Of a stretch of DNA of 64,000 nucleotides, positions 23,230 through 31,897 are shown one piece after another. Both the position numbers and the translations under genes were made by a program. The notes beneath the pieces were generated by a model. The model ran no database searches and was not told the DNA's origin. It was given only the letters and a program-made list of their open reading frames with translations. The DNA is from Streptantibioticus cattleyicolor NRRL 8057 = DSM 46488 (GTDB lineage Bacteria > Actinomycetota > Actinomycetes > Streptomycetales > Streptomycetaceae), in contig NC_017585.1 of assembly GCF_000240165.1 (NCBI RefSeq), positions 992,001 to 1,056,000 of the forward strand. The letters run 5' to 3'. Within the stretch, counting starts at the first letter, position 1, and every line of letters starts with the position of its first letter.

Positions 23230-23913
23230 TCAGGACCTGGCCGCGTGGCGCCGGGCGAACGACCGGGCGCGGGCCTGCCGGCCGGGGTCGAAGGCGTCGG
23301 TGGCGCCCGCGCCCGCGTTGCCGGGGCCGGTGTTCCACCCGGTGATCGTCCGGGCGATCCGGGTCACCTCGCGGTGGCCCGGGGCGTAGGCGATCTCGAA
23401 GTGCGACTCCTTGGGGACGGTGAAGTCACCACCCCACGCCACCACCCCCTCCAACTCGGCGAGGATGTCGCGGACCACCGTCAACTGGGCCGGGTACAAG
23501 CCCCCCTTGACGCCCAGCGGATACGCCAGGGGTCTGATCTCGACGGCGGTGCCGGACAGGTAGTTGGACTCGTAACGGGCGCCGACCCGGCGGGAGGTGC
23601 GGTGGCCGTGGAGGTCACCGTCGCGCAGCCGGTCGATCTCGTAGTGGAAGCGGCGTGCGACGTGCAGCAGGATCGTCGCGGTGTCGCCCGCGGCGAGGCG
23701 GACGCCCTGGTCGCTCCCCTCGACGTGGAACTGCCGCGCCTCGCGCAGGATCTCCCAGCCGTTGGCGGACCGCGGACCGCTCCAGGTCCAGGTCGCGGGC
23801 CGGGCGGCGGCCGGGGCGGCGGACGCCGGGGCCGCGCCGAGGGACCCGATGGCCAGCGCACCGGCCACACCGGCGGTGGCGCTGACGAAGTGACGCCTGG
23901 ACAGCTCGTTCAC
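23230..23913 (-). CDS. Tat-exported M15-like peptidase domain protein with altered metal site
   Basis: The 227-residue product starts at GTG 23913 after GGAGGG and overlaps the stop of the upstream gene. SRRHFVSATAGVAGALAIGS is a twin-arginine signal with an AxA cleavage site. The body fits VanY-like M15 D-Ala-D-Ala carboxypeptidases (SGTAVEIRPLAYPLGVKGG, VVAWGGDFTVPKESHFEIAY). The usual SxHxxGxAxD zinc motif reads SNYLSGTAVE, so the His and Asp ligands are Tyr and Glu; only the third ligand His (SHFEI) remains. It may bind rather than cut peptidoglycan. It is the third gene of an operon with the DUF1906 protein. Confidence 0.7.
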   Translation of the reverse strand: MNELSRRHFVSATAGVAGALAIGSLGAAPASAAPAAARPATWTWSGPRSANGWEILREARQFHVEGSDQGVRLAAGDTATILLHVARRFHYEIDRLRDGDLHGHRTSRRVGARYESNYLSGTAVEIRPLAYPLGVKGGLYPAQLTVVRDILAELEGVVAWGGDFTVPKESHFEIAYAPGHREVTRIARTITGWNTGPGNAGAGATDAFDPGRQARARSFARRHAARS

Positions 23914-24320
23914 GCTGTGCCCTCCTTGGTTCGTCGGTCGGCGACCGCCAGCCGGACGGCCACGCCCGCGCAGACGACGGCCGCCACCGGCAGCGCCACC
24001 AGCGTGGGGTTGACCCACGCCGGCACCAGGTCGTAGGTGGCGTTGCACTTGTTGTGCAGGGGGAACCATCGCGAGGCCTCCCGCCAGTGGTCGTGCTGGT
24101 AGGCCCGGTCGTAGTCGGCGCCCGCCGCGTGGCAGGACTTCTCCCGGCTCAGCGAGGTACCCGACAGGGCACCGACGAGCCAGGTGACGCCGGTCAGGAC
24201 GAGACAGAGCCCGGCCGTCCCGGCGAACCAGCCGGGCGACCTCCAGCCTCCGGTGAACAGCGGCCTGCCCCACAACCACAACACGGGCAGGGCGATGACG
24301 GCGATGACGACGAAACTCAC
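23910..24320 (-). CDS. Small membrane protein
   Basis: The 136-residue protein has three or four hydrophobic segments: one at the N-terminus (SFVVIAVIALPVLWLWG), one at about 30-52 (GTAGLCLVLTGVTWLVGA), and a pair near the C-terminus (TLVALPVAAVVCAGVAVRLA). Between them lies a polar loop with two Cys (SREKSCHAAGADYDR, LHNKCNATYDLVP) that could form an external disulphide. It begins 15 bases after the DUF1906 gene and overlaps the M15-like gene by four bases. Function unknown; no family recognised. Confidence 0.65.
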   Translation of the reverse strand: MSFVVIAVIALPVLWLWGRPLFTGGWRSPGWFAGTAGLCLVLTGVTWLVGALSGTSLSREKSCHAAGADYDRAYQHDHWREASRWFPLHNKCNATYDLVPAWVNPTLVALPVAAVVCAGVAVRLAVADRRTKEGTA

Positions 24321-24335
24321 GATGGTGACGGTGCC

Positions 24336-26783
24336 TCAGTGCTCGGTTCGTACGGCGGCCCGCTCCCGGGCGGCCTGGAGGTAGGTGCGCAGGTTGCGGC
24401 GGTAGGTGGCGGCCAGGCTGTTCTCCAGGCCGATGAGGGCGAGCATGCGGTCGCTGAAGCCCAGGCAGAACGAGTCCAGCTTGTCGCTGCCGCCGGGCAG
24501 GTTGATCATCACCGACGGGAGCATGGCGCCCGAGGCCATGATGAGCTTCTTGCGGGCCAGGTCCACGGTGAAGTCGTCGGCGGCGGTGAGGATGTTCCAG
24601 CAGGACTGCTTGCAGTTGTCGGCGGTCTGCCAGCGGCGGTCGAAGTTGGCACGGAAACGGTGCAGGGCGCCGCCGTTGTTGTAGTGGGCCTTGACCCAGT
24701 CGACGACGTTCTGGTTGCCCGCGACCGCCTTCGCCAGCAGGTAGCCGTCGGCGTCCTCCACCATGTCGGTGAAGCCGAAGCTGGAGACCACGGCCGGCTT
24801 GGCGAGCTTGGCGTCGCAGAACGCGTGGCCGGAGGCGTACTGGTCCTCCGAGTTCCGCCAGTCCGCGTAGAACGTCATGATGTCACCGCCCCACCCCGCG
24901 ATGTCGCCGCCGGTGGCGGACTTCTTGTCGTCGGGGTCGGAGTTGACCAGGAAACCGTTGGCGGTGGCCATCAGATGGGTGGCGTCCAGTTCGTAGCCGG
25001 AGACCGGGTCCTTGAAGGAGTCCATCACCGACATGCCGCGGCTGTTGCAGTAGTCGACGAAGCCCGAGTCGTAACTGCCGGCCAGCCACCACCAGGCCAT
25101 CCCCTGGTACTTCTCGTGCCGGATGTACTCCATCACCAACTGGCTGGGGTTCTTGCCGCCGCCGTAGGCCACGGCCATCCCGTACAGCTTCTCCACGTAG
25201 GCGATGAAGGCGTCGGCGGGGCCCGCGCTGTCGTTGACGGAACGGGCGCCGGGGTCGCCGCCGCTGCGCACGTCACGCCAGACGTCCCGGTCGAGGTCGA
25301 AGCTGTCGGCGCCGTTGGTGACCTTGAACTCCTTGATCTGGTTGACCGTCCAGTTGTCCGGCAGCGGGAAGCCCAGGTTGCCGGAGAAGCCCCAGGACAT
25401 GCCGGAGACGAAGGAGTAGCGGGCCAGCGTCTTGCGGGTGACGTTGGTGCACACGTTGCGGGAGCCGTAGACGCCGTGGAAGTACTTCTTGCCCTGGCTC
25501 GCCAGGCCGGCCGACACGCCGTTGAAGTAGGCGACGATGCCCTGCGGCGAGCCGTCGATCTCCTCCTGCGTGGCGTCGTAGTCGCAGGCGAAATAGATGG
25601 TGGTGCCCCGGTTGAAGCCGTAGCCGGTGGCGAGCTTGTGGGCGTTGAGGGCGTGCTGGTAGCCGGTGGTGTAGGTGAAGTCGGCCAGCTGGCGGGCGTT
25701 GTCCTGGTAGATGGGGAAGACGGCCAGCCCGGAGTCGAAGATGGTCTTCAGCTCACCGGGCTTGATCTCCTTGTCGAGGGTGGACCCCGGCGGGTCGTAC
25801 AGATAGCGGCCGACGATCCGGTAGCCGTTGTCGTAGAGCCACTTGCCGCGGGACGCGGTGATCTCGAAGCGGGTGTCGCAGCCGTGCGCCTCCCGGTCCG
25901 GGTCGCCCATGGAGACCAGGAGCTGGGCCCAGGTCTGGTAGTCGCCGCTGCCGCTGGTGTCGGGCAGTTGCGAGAACTTCTGGAACAACTGGACGTACTC
26001 GGTGGTCTTGGCGTCGTAGGTGTCCTTGAAGGTGGTGCGCACCTCCTGGTCGTCGAGGCCGTGGACGATGACCGGCTCGTTGAAGACGCAGGCGGCGGTG
26101 AAGAGCTGGACGAAGATGCCGGAGTCGCCCTGCTTGAGGGGGTGGGCCTTGAGCCCGGCCTGGGTGCCGGGGCCGAAGTTGCCGGTGGGGGTGAGCCCCA
26201 GCTCGTACTGGAGGGCGACCATCAGGGCCTTCTGCACGTCGCGGGAGTAGATCCCGTCGCAGGGGCCGATGTTGTAGGCGTCTTTTTGCCAGTAGCGGCC
26301 GTTGAGCCACTGCTGGATGCCGCGGATCTTGTCGGTGCCGCCGGCCACGACCACGTAGGCGTCCATGTTGAGGATGCACTTGGCGATCTTGGCGTTGATG
26401 GTGCCGTCGCCCTCGGGGATGCCCATGTTGGACCGCAGGCTCTTGACGGCCTCCCGGGTCACCCCGGTGAACCAGCCGTAGCTGTCCGGCTCGACGGCCC
26501 AGTAGCCCTTGCAGAACAGGGCGTGTTCGAGGACGGCGACGATGTTGCGGTTCTTGTCCCAGCCGAAGCCGATGTCCCCCAGGGCCGCGAACTTGGCCAC
26601 GGTGGTGGGGCCGAAGGAGGCCACCACCGGATCGATGCCCAGCTCGTGCTGGAGCCCCATCACCAGCGCGTTCATGGTGGACCAGCCGGTGCGGCCGTCC
26701 TCGGGGCAGCGGACGTAGCCGTTGACGTTGCCATAGGTGGCGTTGACCCACTTCTGGGCTTCCAGGACCTTGGCGTCTGCCAT
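24336..26783 (-). CDS. Large DUF1906 glycoside-hydrolase-like protein with peptidoglycan-binding-type repeats
   Basis: The 815-residue protein starts at ATG 26783 after AGGAG. Residues 1-270 hold two peptidoglycan-binding-like helical modules (QKWVNATYGNVNGYVRCPED; IQQWLNGRYWQKDAYNIGPC). Residues about 310-540 match DUF1906/Rv2525c-like TIM barrels (YRIVGRYLYDPPGSTLDKEI, GTTIYFACDYDATQEEIDGS, GKKYFHGVYGSRNVC). A C-terminal region of about 250 residues is unrecognised. No Sec or Tat signal peptide is visible, which is odd for a cell-wall enzyme. Two envelope proteins follow in the same operon. Confidence 0.82.
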   Translation of the reverse strand: MADAKVLEAQKWVNATYGNVNGYVRCPEDGRTGWSTMNALVMGLQHELGIDPVVASFGPTTVAKFAALGDIGFGWDKNRNIVAVLEHALFCKGYWAVEPDSYGWFTGVTREAVKSLRSNMGIPEGDGTINAKIAKCILNMDAYVVVAGGTDKIRGIQQWLNGRYWQKDAYNIGPCDGIYSRDVQKALMVALQYELGLTPTGNFGPGTQAGLKAHPLKQGDSGIFVQLFTAACVFNEPVIVHGLDDQEVRTTFKDTYDAKTTEYVQLFQKFSQLPDTSGSGDYQTWAQLLVSMGDPDREAHGCDTRFEITASRGKWLYDNGYRIVGRYLYDPPGSTLDKEIKPGELKTIFDSGLAVFPIYQDNARQLADFTYTTGYQHALNAHKLATGYGFNRGTTIYFACDYDATQEEIDGSPQGIVAYFNGVSAGLASQGKKYFHGVYGSRNVCTNVTRKTLARYSFVSGMSWGFSGNLGFPLPDNWTVNQIKEFKVTNGADSFDLDRDVWRDVRSGGDPGARSVNDSAGPADAFIAYVEKLYGMAVAYGGGKNPSQLVMEYIRHEKYQGMAWWWLAGSYDSGFVDYCNSRGMSVMDSFKDPVSGYELDATHLMATANGFLVNSDPDDKKSATGGDIAGWGGDIMTFYADWRNSEDQYASGHAFCDAKLAKPAVVSSFGFTDMVEDADGYLLAKAVAGNQNVVDWVKAHYNNGGALHRFRANFDRRWQTADNCKQSCWNILTAADDFTVDLARKKLIMASGAMLPSVMINLPGGSDKLDSFCLGFSDRMLALIGLENSLAATYRRNLRTYLQAARERAAVRTEH

Positions 26784-26877
26784 GGGCGCAGCCTTTCTCC
26801 TCATGGGAAGCGGCACCGGCCACCGCATCTCGCACGGGGGGACCGAGGCCGGTGCGGTGGCCGGTGCCTGCCCGACC

Positions 26878-27483
26878 CTAGGAGGTCCCACTCTCCGGCC
26901 GCTCTCCGGACGACGCGACGGGCGTGTCGCCCGGTTCCCCGGCCGGTTCGCCGGATGGTCCGCCGGCCGGGAAGAGGATCGGGCTGAGCAGGTGCCGGGT
27001 GCGTCCGGCGGCCGGACCGTGCGCCATGCGCTTGAGAATCACCGCGCGCAACTCCTCGATGAACTCGGCGCGTTCGGCGGGGCTCAGCCAGACGGCGTGC
27101 TGCCGGTAGCCCACCTGGTCGGCCACGGGGTCGGCGTCCTCGCGGTCGAGATAGGCGCTGAACTCACCGAGCAACGCGGCGGTGGCGACGGCGAAGGCCC
27201 GGCGGTGGTCGTCCGGGGAGAGCGCGGCGGCGGTGTCGGCGTCCACCACCGCCCGAGCCCGGAGCAGCCGGTAACGGCGTTCCACCGCGCCGCGTACCCG
27301 CTGCTCCCCGGCGACCTGGAGCAGACCGCCGTCGGCCAGCAGACCGACGTGGCGGTAGACGGTGGCCTTGGAGACGTCAGGCAGCAGGGCGCACAACTCG
27401 GCGGTGGAGAGCGTCCGTTCACCGGCCATGGCGTGCACGATGCGCAGCCGTACCGGGTGCAGCAGGAGGTCGACGGTGTCCAT
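26878..27483 (-). CDS. ArsR-like helix-turn-helix regulator
   Basis: The product of 201 residues begins VDLLLHPVRLRIVHAMAGER and has a winged helix (LSTAELCALLPDVSKATVYR, LLADGGLLQVAGEQRVRGAV), followed by an alpha-helical region with WLSPAERAEFIEELRAVILK and a Gly/Pro-rich end. It matches actinobacterial helix-turn-helix proteins that pair with hydrolases or transporters. The ATG at 27483 is used; a GTG six bases upstream is possible. A 22-bp inverted repeat lies between it and the divergent hydrolase gene. Confidence 0.8.
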   Translation of the reverse strand: MDTVDLLLHPVRLRIVHAMAGERTLSTAELCALLPDVSKATVYRHVGLLADGGLLQVAGEQRVRGAVERRYRLLRARAVVDADTAAALSPDDHRRAFAVATAALLGEFSAYLDREDADPVADQVGYRQHAVWLSPAERAEFIEELRAVILKRMAHGPAAGRTRHLLSPILFPAGGPSGEPAGEPGDTPVASSGERPESGTS

Positions 27484-27507
27484 GGACACACGTTCTCACA
27501 TCGGATA

Positions 27508-27529
27508 CCTTTCTCAAACATGAGAAAGG
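27508..27529. promoter_or_regulatory. Operator between HTH regulator and hydrolase
   Basis: CCTTTCTCA, four bases (AACA), TGAGAAAGG is a perfect inverted repeat of 9-bp arms in the 93-base divergent space. It is strikingly A/T-richer than its surroundings. The regulator at 26878-27483 is the natural binder; it would control itself and the hydrolase. Confidence 0.75.
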
Positions 27530-27576
27530 CTGGCCGCGTCAGCACCTTTGGCGCACGACCGTGAGGAACGCACCAC

Positions 27577-28506
27577 ATGAACGAGCAGTCGACGGTCACC
27601 CGACCAGGTGCCCGCACCACCCCGTCCGTTCCGCCGCTGGGACGCCACTACCAGGTGGCCGGAGGCCGGCTGATGCTGCACCGCTCCGGCACCGGCGGCC
27701 CGTCCGTTGTCTTCCTGCCCGGCGCCGGACTCGTCGGGCTGGACTACGTCAACATCCACGACCGCACGGCCGAGTTGACCACCAGCGTCCTGTACGACCG
27801 GGCGGGCACCGGCTGGAGCGACCCGGCCCCGCTGCCACGTCCGGCCGCCGACGTCGCCGCCGAACTGCGCGACCTGCTGCGCGCCGCCGCCGTCCCCGGG
27901 CCCTATCTGCTGGTGGGCCACTCACTCGGCGCCGCCTACGCCCGGCAGTACGCGTGCGCCCACCCGGACGAGGTGGCCGGACTGCTGCTGCTGGACCCGT
28001 TCCACGAGGACATGCTGGCCCGGGCGTCCGAGGAGGTACGCCGCAAGAACGCCGAGTTCTCCGCGCAGGAACCGCCCGAGCCCACCGCCGAGCAGCTGGA
28101 GCGCTCCCGCGAGGTGATCGCCCCCCTCTTCGCCGCGTGGCCGGACGCGGTCCGCGAACCGCTCGTCGAGTACCACCTCACCCGCTGGCGCACCGGGATG
28201 GACGAGAACCGCAACGTCCACGACGAGGTGGCCGGTGAGATGCGGCGGCTGACCGCCCCTCCGGACGTCCCGCTGATCGTGCTCACCGCGATGGGGCTCG
28301 ACGCCACCCAGGTCGCGCTCTGGTCGGAGTCGGTCGTACGCGAGATGAACGAGGCCAAGCGCCACCTGCACGCCGGGCTCGCCGCCTCGGTACCCCGTGG
28401 CGAGCAGCGGATCCTGCCCGGCGCGGGACACGGATGGCCGCACGAGGAGGCCCCCGAGGAGGTGCTGACCGCCCTCCGCGACCTGCTGCGCGCGGCCGGC
28501 CGCTGA
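27577..28506 (+). CDS. Alpha/beta hydrolase
   Basis: The 309-residue protein has the alpha/beta-hydrolase core: VVFLPGAGLVGLDYVN (oxyanion region), YDRAGTGWSDP, the nucleophile elbow LLVGHSLGAAYARQYA (Ser), a following Asp in LLLLDPFHEDML, and a late His in GAGHGWPHEEAP. No signal peptide is present, so it is cytoplasmic. It belongs to the broad haloperoxidase/esterase-like group; the substrate is unknown. It is regulated by the divergent HTH protein. Confidence 0.87.
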   Translation: MNEQSTVTRPGARTTPSVPPLGRHYQVAGGRLMLHRSGTGGPSVVFLPGAGLVGLDYVNIHDRTAELTTSVLYDRAGTGWSDPAPLPRPAADVAAELRDLLRAAAVPGPYLLVGHSLGAAYARQYACAHPDEVAGLLLLDPFHEDMLARASEEVRRKNAEFSAQEPPEPTAEQLERSREVIAPLFAAWPDAVREPLVEYHLTRWRTGMDENRNVHDEVAGEMRRLTAPPDVPLIVLTAMGLDATQVALWSESVVREMNEAKRHLHAGLAASVPRGEQRILPGAGHGWPHEEAPEEVLTALRDLLRAAGR

Positions 28507-28544
28507 CGTTCCCGGCCGGCCCTGCCGTCGGAAGCGAGGGCGTA

Positions 28545-28571
28545 CCCAAACGATTGGCGCAATCGTTTGGG
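28545..28571. terminator. Perfect inverted repeat between convergent genes
   Basis: CCCAAACGATT, five bases (GGCGC), AATCGTTTGGG forms a perfect 11-bp stem. It lies 38 bases after the hydrolase stop in a convergent gene space, so a bidirectional terminator is likely. The A/T-rich arms also look like a LacI-type operator, but no promoter-facing gene is next to it. Confidence 0.6.
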
Positions 28572-28657
28572 CAGGTCACACCCGAGTTCGTCCGCCATCC
28601 CCTGCAACGTCGCCGGACGTCCCTTGCCCGTCATATCCGCCGCACACCTCCCGGTCG

Positions 28658-28691
28658 CCCCGTCGTCGTCCCATTCTCGCCGACGACGGGG
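28658..28691 (-). terminator. Hairpin after the metallophosphoesterase gene
   Basis: CCCCGTCGTCG and CGACGACGGGG pair perfectly over 11 bp with a 12-base loop, 14 bases beyond the stop of the minus-strand phosphoesterase gene. No U run follows. It fits an actinobacterial GC-rich terminator. Confidence 0.65.
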
Positions 28692-28705
28692 TGACCGCGG
28701 GCCGG

Positions 28706-30445
28706 TCAGCGGCCCGGTCTGGCCAGCAGCAGCTCGGTGTTGTGGTCGCCGGGCGCGCCGAGCTTGGCGGCGGGTGTGGCGTAGGGGTCGTTGTAGGACA
28801 GCTCGCGGTAGAGCGCGGCGAGGCCGGCGTTTGAGGTGTCACCGAAGTCGGTCGCGTACCGGGCGGCGGACTCGATGAGCGTGGTGAACAGCGAGAGCGT
28901 GCCGTCGCCGTTGTCGGCGACCTCGATGATGCGGGCGTGCTGCGGGTAGTCGATGTGCGAGGCGGTGTTGACCTCCCAGAACGCGCGCTCCGGCACCGGG
29001 TGGCCGTGCGGGATGATGCGGTTGGCGTGAGTGTGCCCGTTGACCCAGGCCACCACGTTGGGGTAGCGCTGGAGCAGGGAGACCAGCGCCGCGCCGTCGT
29101 GCCGCGCCTCGAACGGGTGGTAGGGGTCGGGCAGCAGGTTGCCCATGGTGCCGCTGGTGTGATGGCTGAAGACCACCAGCAACGCGTCGTCCCCGGTGCC
29201 GCGCACCACGGTGCCGTCGGTGTCGTACCAGTGGCCGCTGTGCTGCCGCAACACCCCTTCCAGCCATCTGAGTTGCGCGGTGCCCAGCGAGCCGTCGGCG
29301 AACCCGGCGCGGTTGGTGGTGTCCAGGCTGATGCCGACCACCCCGGGCGCGATGGGGAAGGTGTAGTACAGGCGCCCGCTGCTCACCGCCTCCCGGGTGA
29401 AGCCGTGGCCCATCGGCCCCGCCCCGGTGCGGGCCGGGTCGAGGTGGGCGGCGGCGAACTCGGCCGGGGTGAACGGATGGCGCCGCGCGTCGGGCGTCAC
29501 CTTGCGCACGTCCCCCTTGCCCAGCAGACCGGCGAGGAGGGAGACGGCGGAGGCCGGGTCGTGGCGCAGCGCGTCGGCGAGCCGGGCCGCGTCGGCGTCG
29601 TCGCACCCCTCCAGCTTGCGGTCGCCGGTGTAGAGCGCGTTGAGCAGCCCGAGGTCCGGCAGCGAGCCCTCGATGCTGTCGTCGTGGTTGCCGATCGTGG
29701 TGTACCACGGCACCCGCAGCCCCGGCGCGGTGAACGGGCTCCCCGCGGCCGTGAGGAACCCCGGCACCTGCGGGAACCCCTTGGCCTTGTAGGCGTCCCG
29801 GTAGGCCAGCTCGGGGTTCCAGTAGGCGGCGTTGCCGGAGTTCTGCACGCCCTCGTAGGCTCGCAGGTCACCGGTGTTGGGGGTGAGGCGGCCACCGCTC
29901 ATCACCGTCAGGTACCAGTCGAGTTCGACCCGCTCGTGGTTGTCGGTGTTGTCACCGGTGGCCATCACCAGGCTGAACGGGAGCCCCGTCCAGGGGCCGC
30001 CGGCCAGCGAGTTGACCCGTTCCACCAGGGAGGACGCGCCCCGCACGGTCAGCGACTCGTGCGGCCGGTAGGCGCTGTCGACGAAGCGCGCCAGGTACTC
30101 GAAGCGCACCGGCGACTCGGTGTCCACCAGGTGCAGGTCGGTGAACTGGACGAAACCGGCCAGCCCGGTGCGCCGGTCGTCGCGGCCGGGCTTCGGCGCG
30201 GCGAGGTCGTCGCGGACCACCAGAGGCCACCCCGGGCCCGCCGCCAGCCGCCGGTAGCCCCGCGTGCCGGTGGCGGTGGCGGCCTGCTCCAGCGTGGTCC
30301 CCTCGATCCGCACCGCGCGCGCCGCGGTGGCCGCCAGCGCCCGGTCGAGCGCGGACGCCGGGCCGCCGCCGTACAGGGAGAGCGCGGCACCGGCGACGGT
30401 GGCGGACGCGCCGGTGACGAAGCGGCGCCTGCTGATTGCCCCCAT
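28706..30445 (-). CDS. Tat-exported metallophosphoesterase (TIGR03767-type)
   Basis: The 579-residue protein begins ISRRRFVTGASATVAGAALS, a Tat signal. The calcineurin-like metal-binding motifs are visible: FVQFTDLHLVDTES (DxH), MATGDNTDN (GDxxD-like), TTIGNHDDS (GNHD), FSHHTSG and VNGHTHANR (GHxH). It is thus a secreted, two-metal phosphoesterase; family members are annotated TIGR03767 and are common in Streptomyces. The substrate is unknown, perhaps phosphate monoesters scavenged under phosphate limitation. It stands alone between a convergent hydrolase and a divergent PI-PLC-like gene. Confidence 0.88.
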   Translation of the reverse strand: MGAISRRRFVTGASATVAGAALSLYGGGPASALDRALAATAARAVRIEGTTLEQAATATGTRGYRRLAAGPGWPLVVRDDLAAPKPGRDDRRTGLAGFVQFTDLHLVDTESPVRFEYLARFVDSAYRPHESLTVRGASSLVERVNSLAGGPWTGLPFSLVMATGDNTDNHERVELDWYLTVMSGGRLTPNTGDLRAYEGVQNSGNAAYWNPELAYRDAYKAKGFPQVPGFLTAAGSPFTAPGLRVPWYTTIGNHDDSIEGSLPDLGLLNALYTGDRKLEGCDDADAARLADALRHDPASAVSLLAGLLGKGDVRKVTPDARRHPFTPAEFAAAHLDPARTGAGPMGHGFTREAVSSGRLYYTFPIAPGVVGISLDTTNRAGFADGSLGTAQLRWLEGVLRQHSGHWYDTDGTVVRGTGDDALLVVFSHHTSGTMGNLLPDPYHPFEARHDGAALVSLLQRYPNVVAWVNGHTHANRIIPHGHPVPERAFWEVNTASHIDYPQHARIIEVADNGDGTLSLFTTLIESAARYATDFGDTSNAGLAALYRELSYNDPYATPAAKLGAPGDHNTELLLARPGR

Positions 30446-30716
30446 GAGTTCTCCCCACTCCGACGGGTCGACCAGAACTATGGCGTCCCGCGCCGTGCGG
30501 CAGCCGCCGGTCGCGCACACTACCGGCGGGTAATGCGACGGCCCACACCTGTGGGTGAACACCTCGGGAATTGTCCGGAACACTTCGGACGCGCGGGCCG
30601 CCCCGGGCCAACTCCCGCCGTCCGCACGCGTAATCGGCGGTGAAACGCGCTGCGCTTCCACGCGGCCTCCAGTACGGTGCGCGGGCCCGCTCCGACGACG
30701 ACAAGGAAGAACAGGT

Positions 30717-31781
30717 ATGCGCACCCGCATCGTCCGGCGCCTGCTGACGCCCTTACTGGCCGCCACCGCCCTGGCCGCCGCCGTCCTCACCCCGGCCGGC
30801 ACCGCCTCGGCCGACGTCCCCGGCACCGCCTCGCTGGCCGCCGCCACCACCGTGGGCATCCACAACACCTACGACCAGGCCGCCTACCCCTACCTCGCCG
30901 ACGCGCTGGACGCCGGGGCGTCGATGGTCGAACTCGACTCCTGGTTCAACGTCTTCACCCACAAATGGAACGTCAGCCACGGCAACCCGCTGGGCGACGA
31001 CAACAACTGCGTGGCCGCCACCACCGCCGCCGGGCTGCACGGCGGCGACCGCGACCAGGACCTCGGCGCCTGCCTGGACGACATCCGCCTGTGGCTCGGC
31101 GCCCACCCCGGACACCCCCCGGTCGTGATCAAGCTGGAGCTGAAGGCCGGGTTCGACGCCACCATAGGGATGGGCCCGGCGGCCCTGGACTCCTACGTCG
31201 CCCAGCACCTCGGCGACATCGTCTTCCGCCCCGCCGACCTGCTCGCCAAGGCGGGCGGCGGCGCCTACCCCGACCTCGACACCGCCGCCCGGGCCGGCAA
31301 TTGGCCCAGCCGCGCCGCGCTCGCCGGCAAGGTGATCCTGGAGGTGATCCCCGGCACCGTCGAGGAGTCCAACCCCTTCGACCACCTGTGGACCGACGTC
31401 GAGTACGCGGGCCACCTGCGCGACCTGGCCGCGGCCGGCACCCTCGGCAGCGCCCAGATCTTCCCCAGCGTCCTCGGCGCCGCCGCCGGCGACCCGCGTA
31501 CCCGTTACGCCGACGCGGGGCTGCGCCCCTGGTTCGTCGTCTTCGACGGGGACGCGGCGACCTACCTCGGCGGCATCGACACCTCCTGGTACGACACCAA
31601 CCACTACCTGCTCGTCATGACCGACGCGCAGAACGTCGCCCCGGCGCTGGACGACACCGCCCCGCCGGTCGACCAGGCCCGGGCCAGAGTGGCGCAACTC
31701 GCCGCCGCCCACGCCAGCGTCGTCTCCTGCGACTGGCGCGGGCTGACCACCGTCCTGCCCGAGGTGCTGCCCCGCGGCTGA
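30717..31781 (+). CDS. Secreted PI-PLC-like (Ca2+-dependent type) phosphodiesterase
   Basis: The 354-residue product has a Sec signal (RTRIVRRLLTPLLAATALAA, then AxA cleavage after GTASA). The mature protein matches the Ca2+-dependent phosphoinositide PLC domain of actinobacteria: TTVGIHNTYDQAAYPYLADA with a catalytic His, SMVELDSWFN with metal-binding Glu/Asp, and WNVSHGNPLGDDNNC with a second His. It would cleave phosphoinositides or related glycerophosphodiesters outside the cell. AAGGAAG precedes the ATG. It is divergent from the metallophosphoesterase gene, so the two may serve phosphate release together. Confidence 0.8.
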   Translation: MRTRIVRRLLTPLLAATALAAAVLTPAGTASADVPGTASLAAATTVGIHNTYDQAAYPYLADALDAGASMVELDSWFNVFTHKWNVSHGNPLGDDNNCVAATTAAGLHGGDRDQDLGACLDDIRLWLGAHPGHPPVVIKLELKAGFDATIGMGPAALDSYVAQHLGDIVFRPADLLAKAGGGAYPDLDTAARAGNWPSRAALAGKVILEVIPGTVEESNPFDHLWTDVEYAGHLRDLAAAGTLGSAQIFPSVLGAAAGDPRTRYADAGLRPWFVVFDGDAATYLGGIDTSWYDTNHYLLVMTDAQNVAPALDDTAPPVDQARARVAQLAAAHASVVSCDWRGLTTVLPEVLPRG

Positions 31782-31897
31782 CCCGGCCGGGCCTGTCCCG
31801 CGACGGAGCCGGACAGGCCCGCCCGCACCCCCGCCCCGGTCGACCGGCAGGTGAGGCACCGGTGCCGGAACGGGCCGGGCGGACGATAATCGACGCC

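Noticed and set aside
24054-26987. A 977-codon plus-strand frame opposite the DUF1906 gene
   Set aside because: It is rich in Gly, Val, Asp and His with no domain and lies fully antisense to a gene with clear family motifs; it is a composition shadow of high-GC coding DNA.
28545-28571. LacI-type operator
   Set aside because: It lies between two convergent 3' ends with no promoter next to it; a terminator fits better.
27936-28634. Minus-strand frame starting GKGRPATLQGMADELG, like a LacI-type N-terminus, near the 28545 palindrome
   Set aside because: Only about 15 residues fit; the rest is antisense shadow of the hydrolase and no helix-turn-helix continues.
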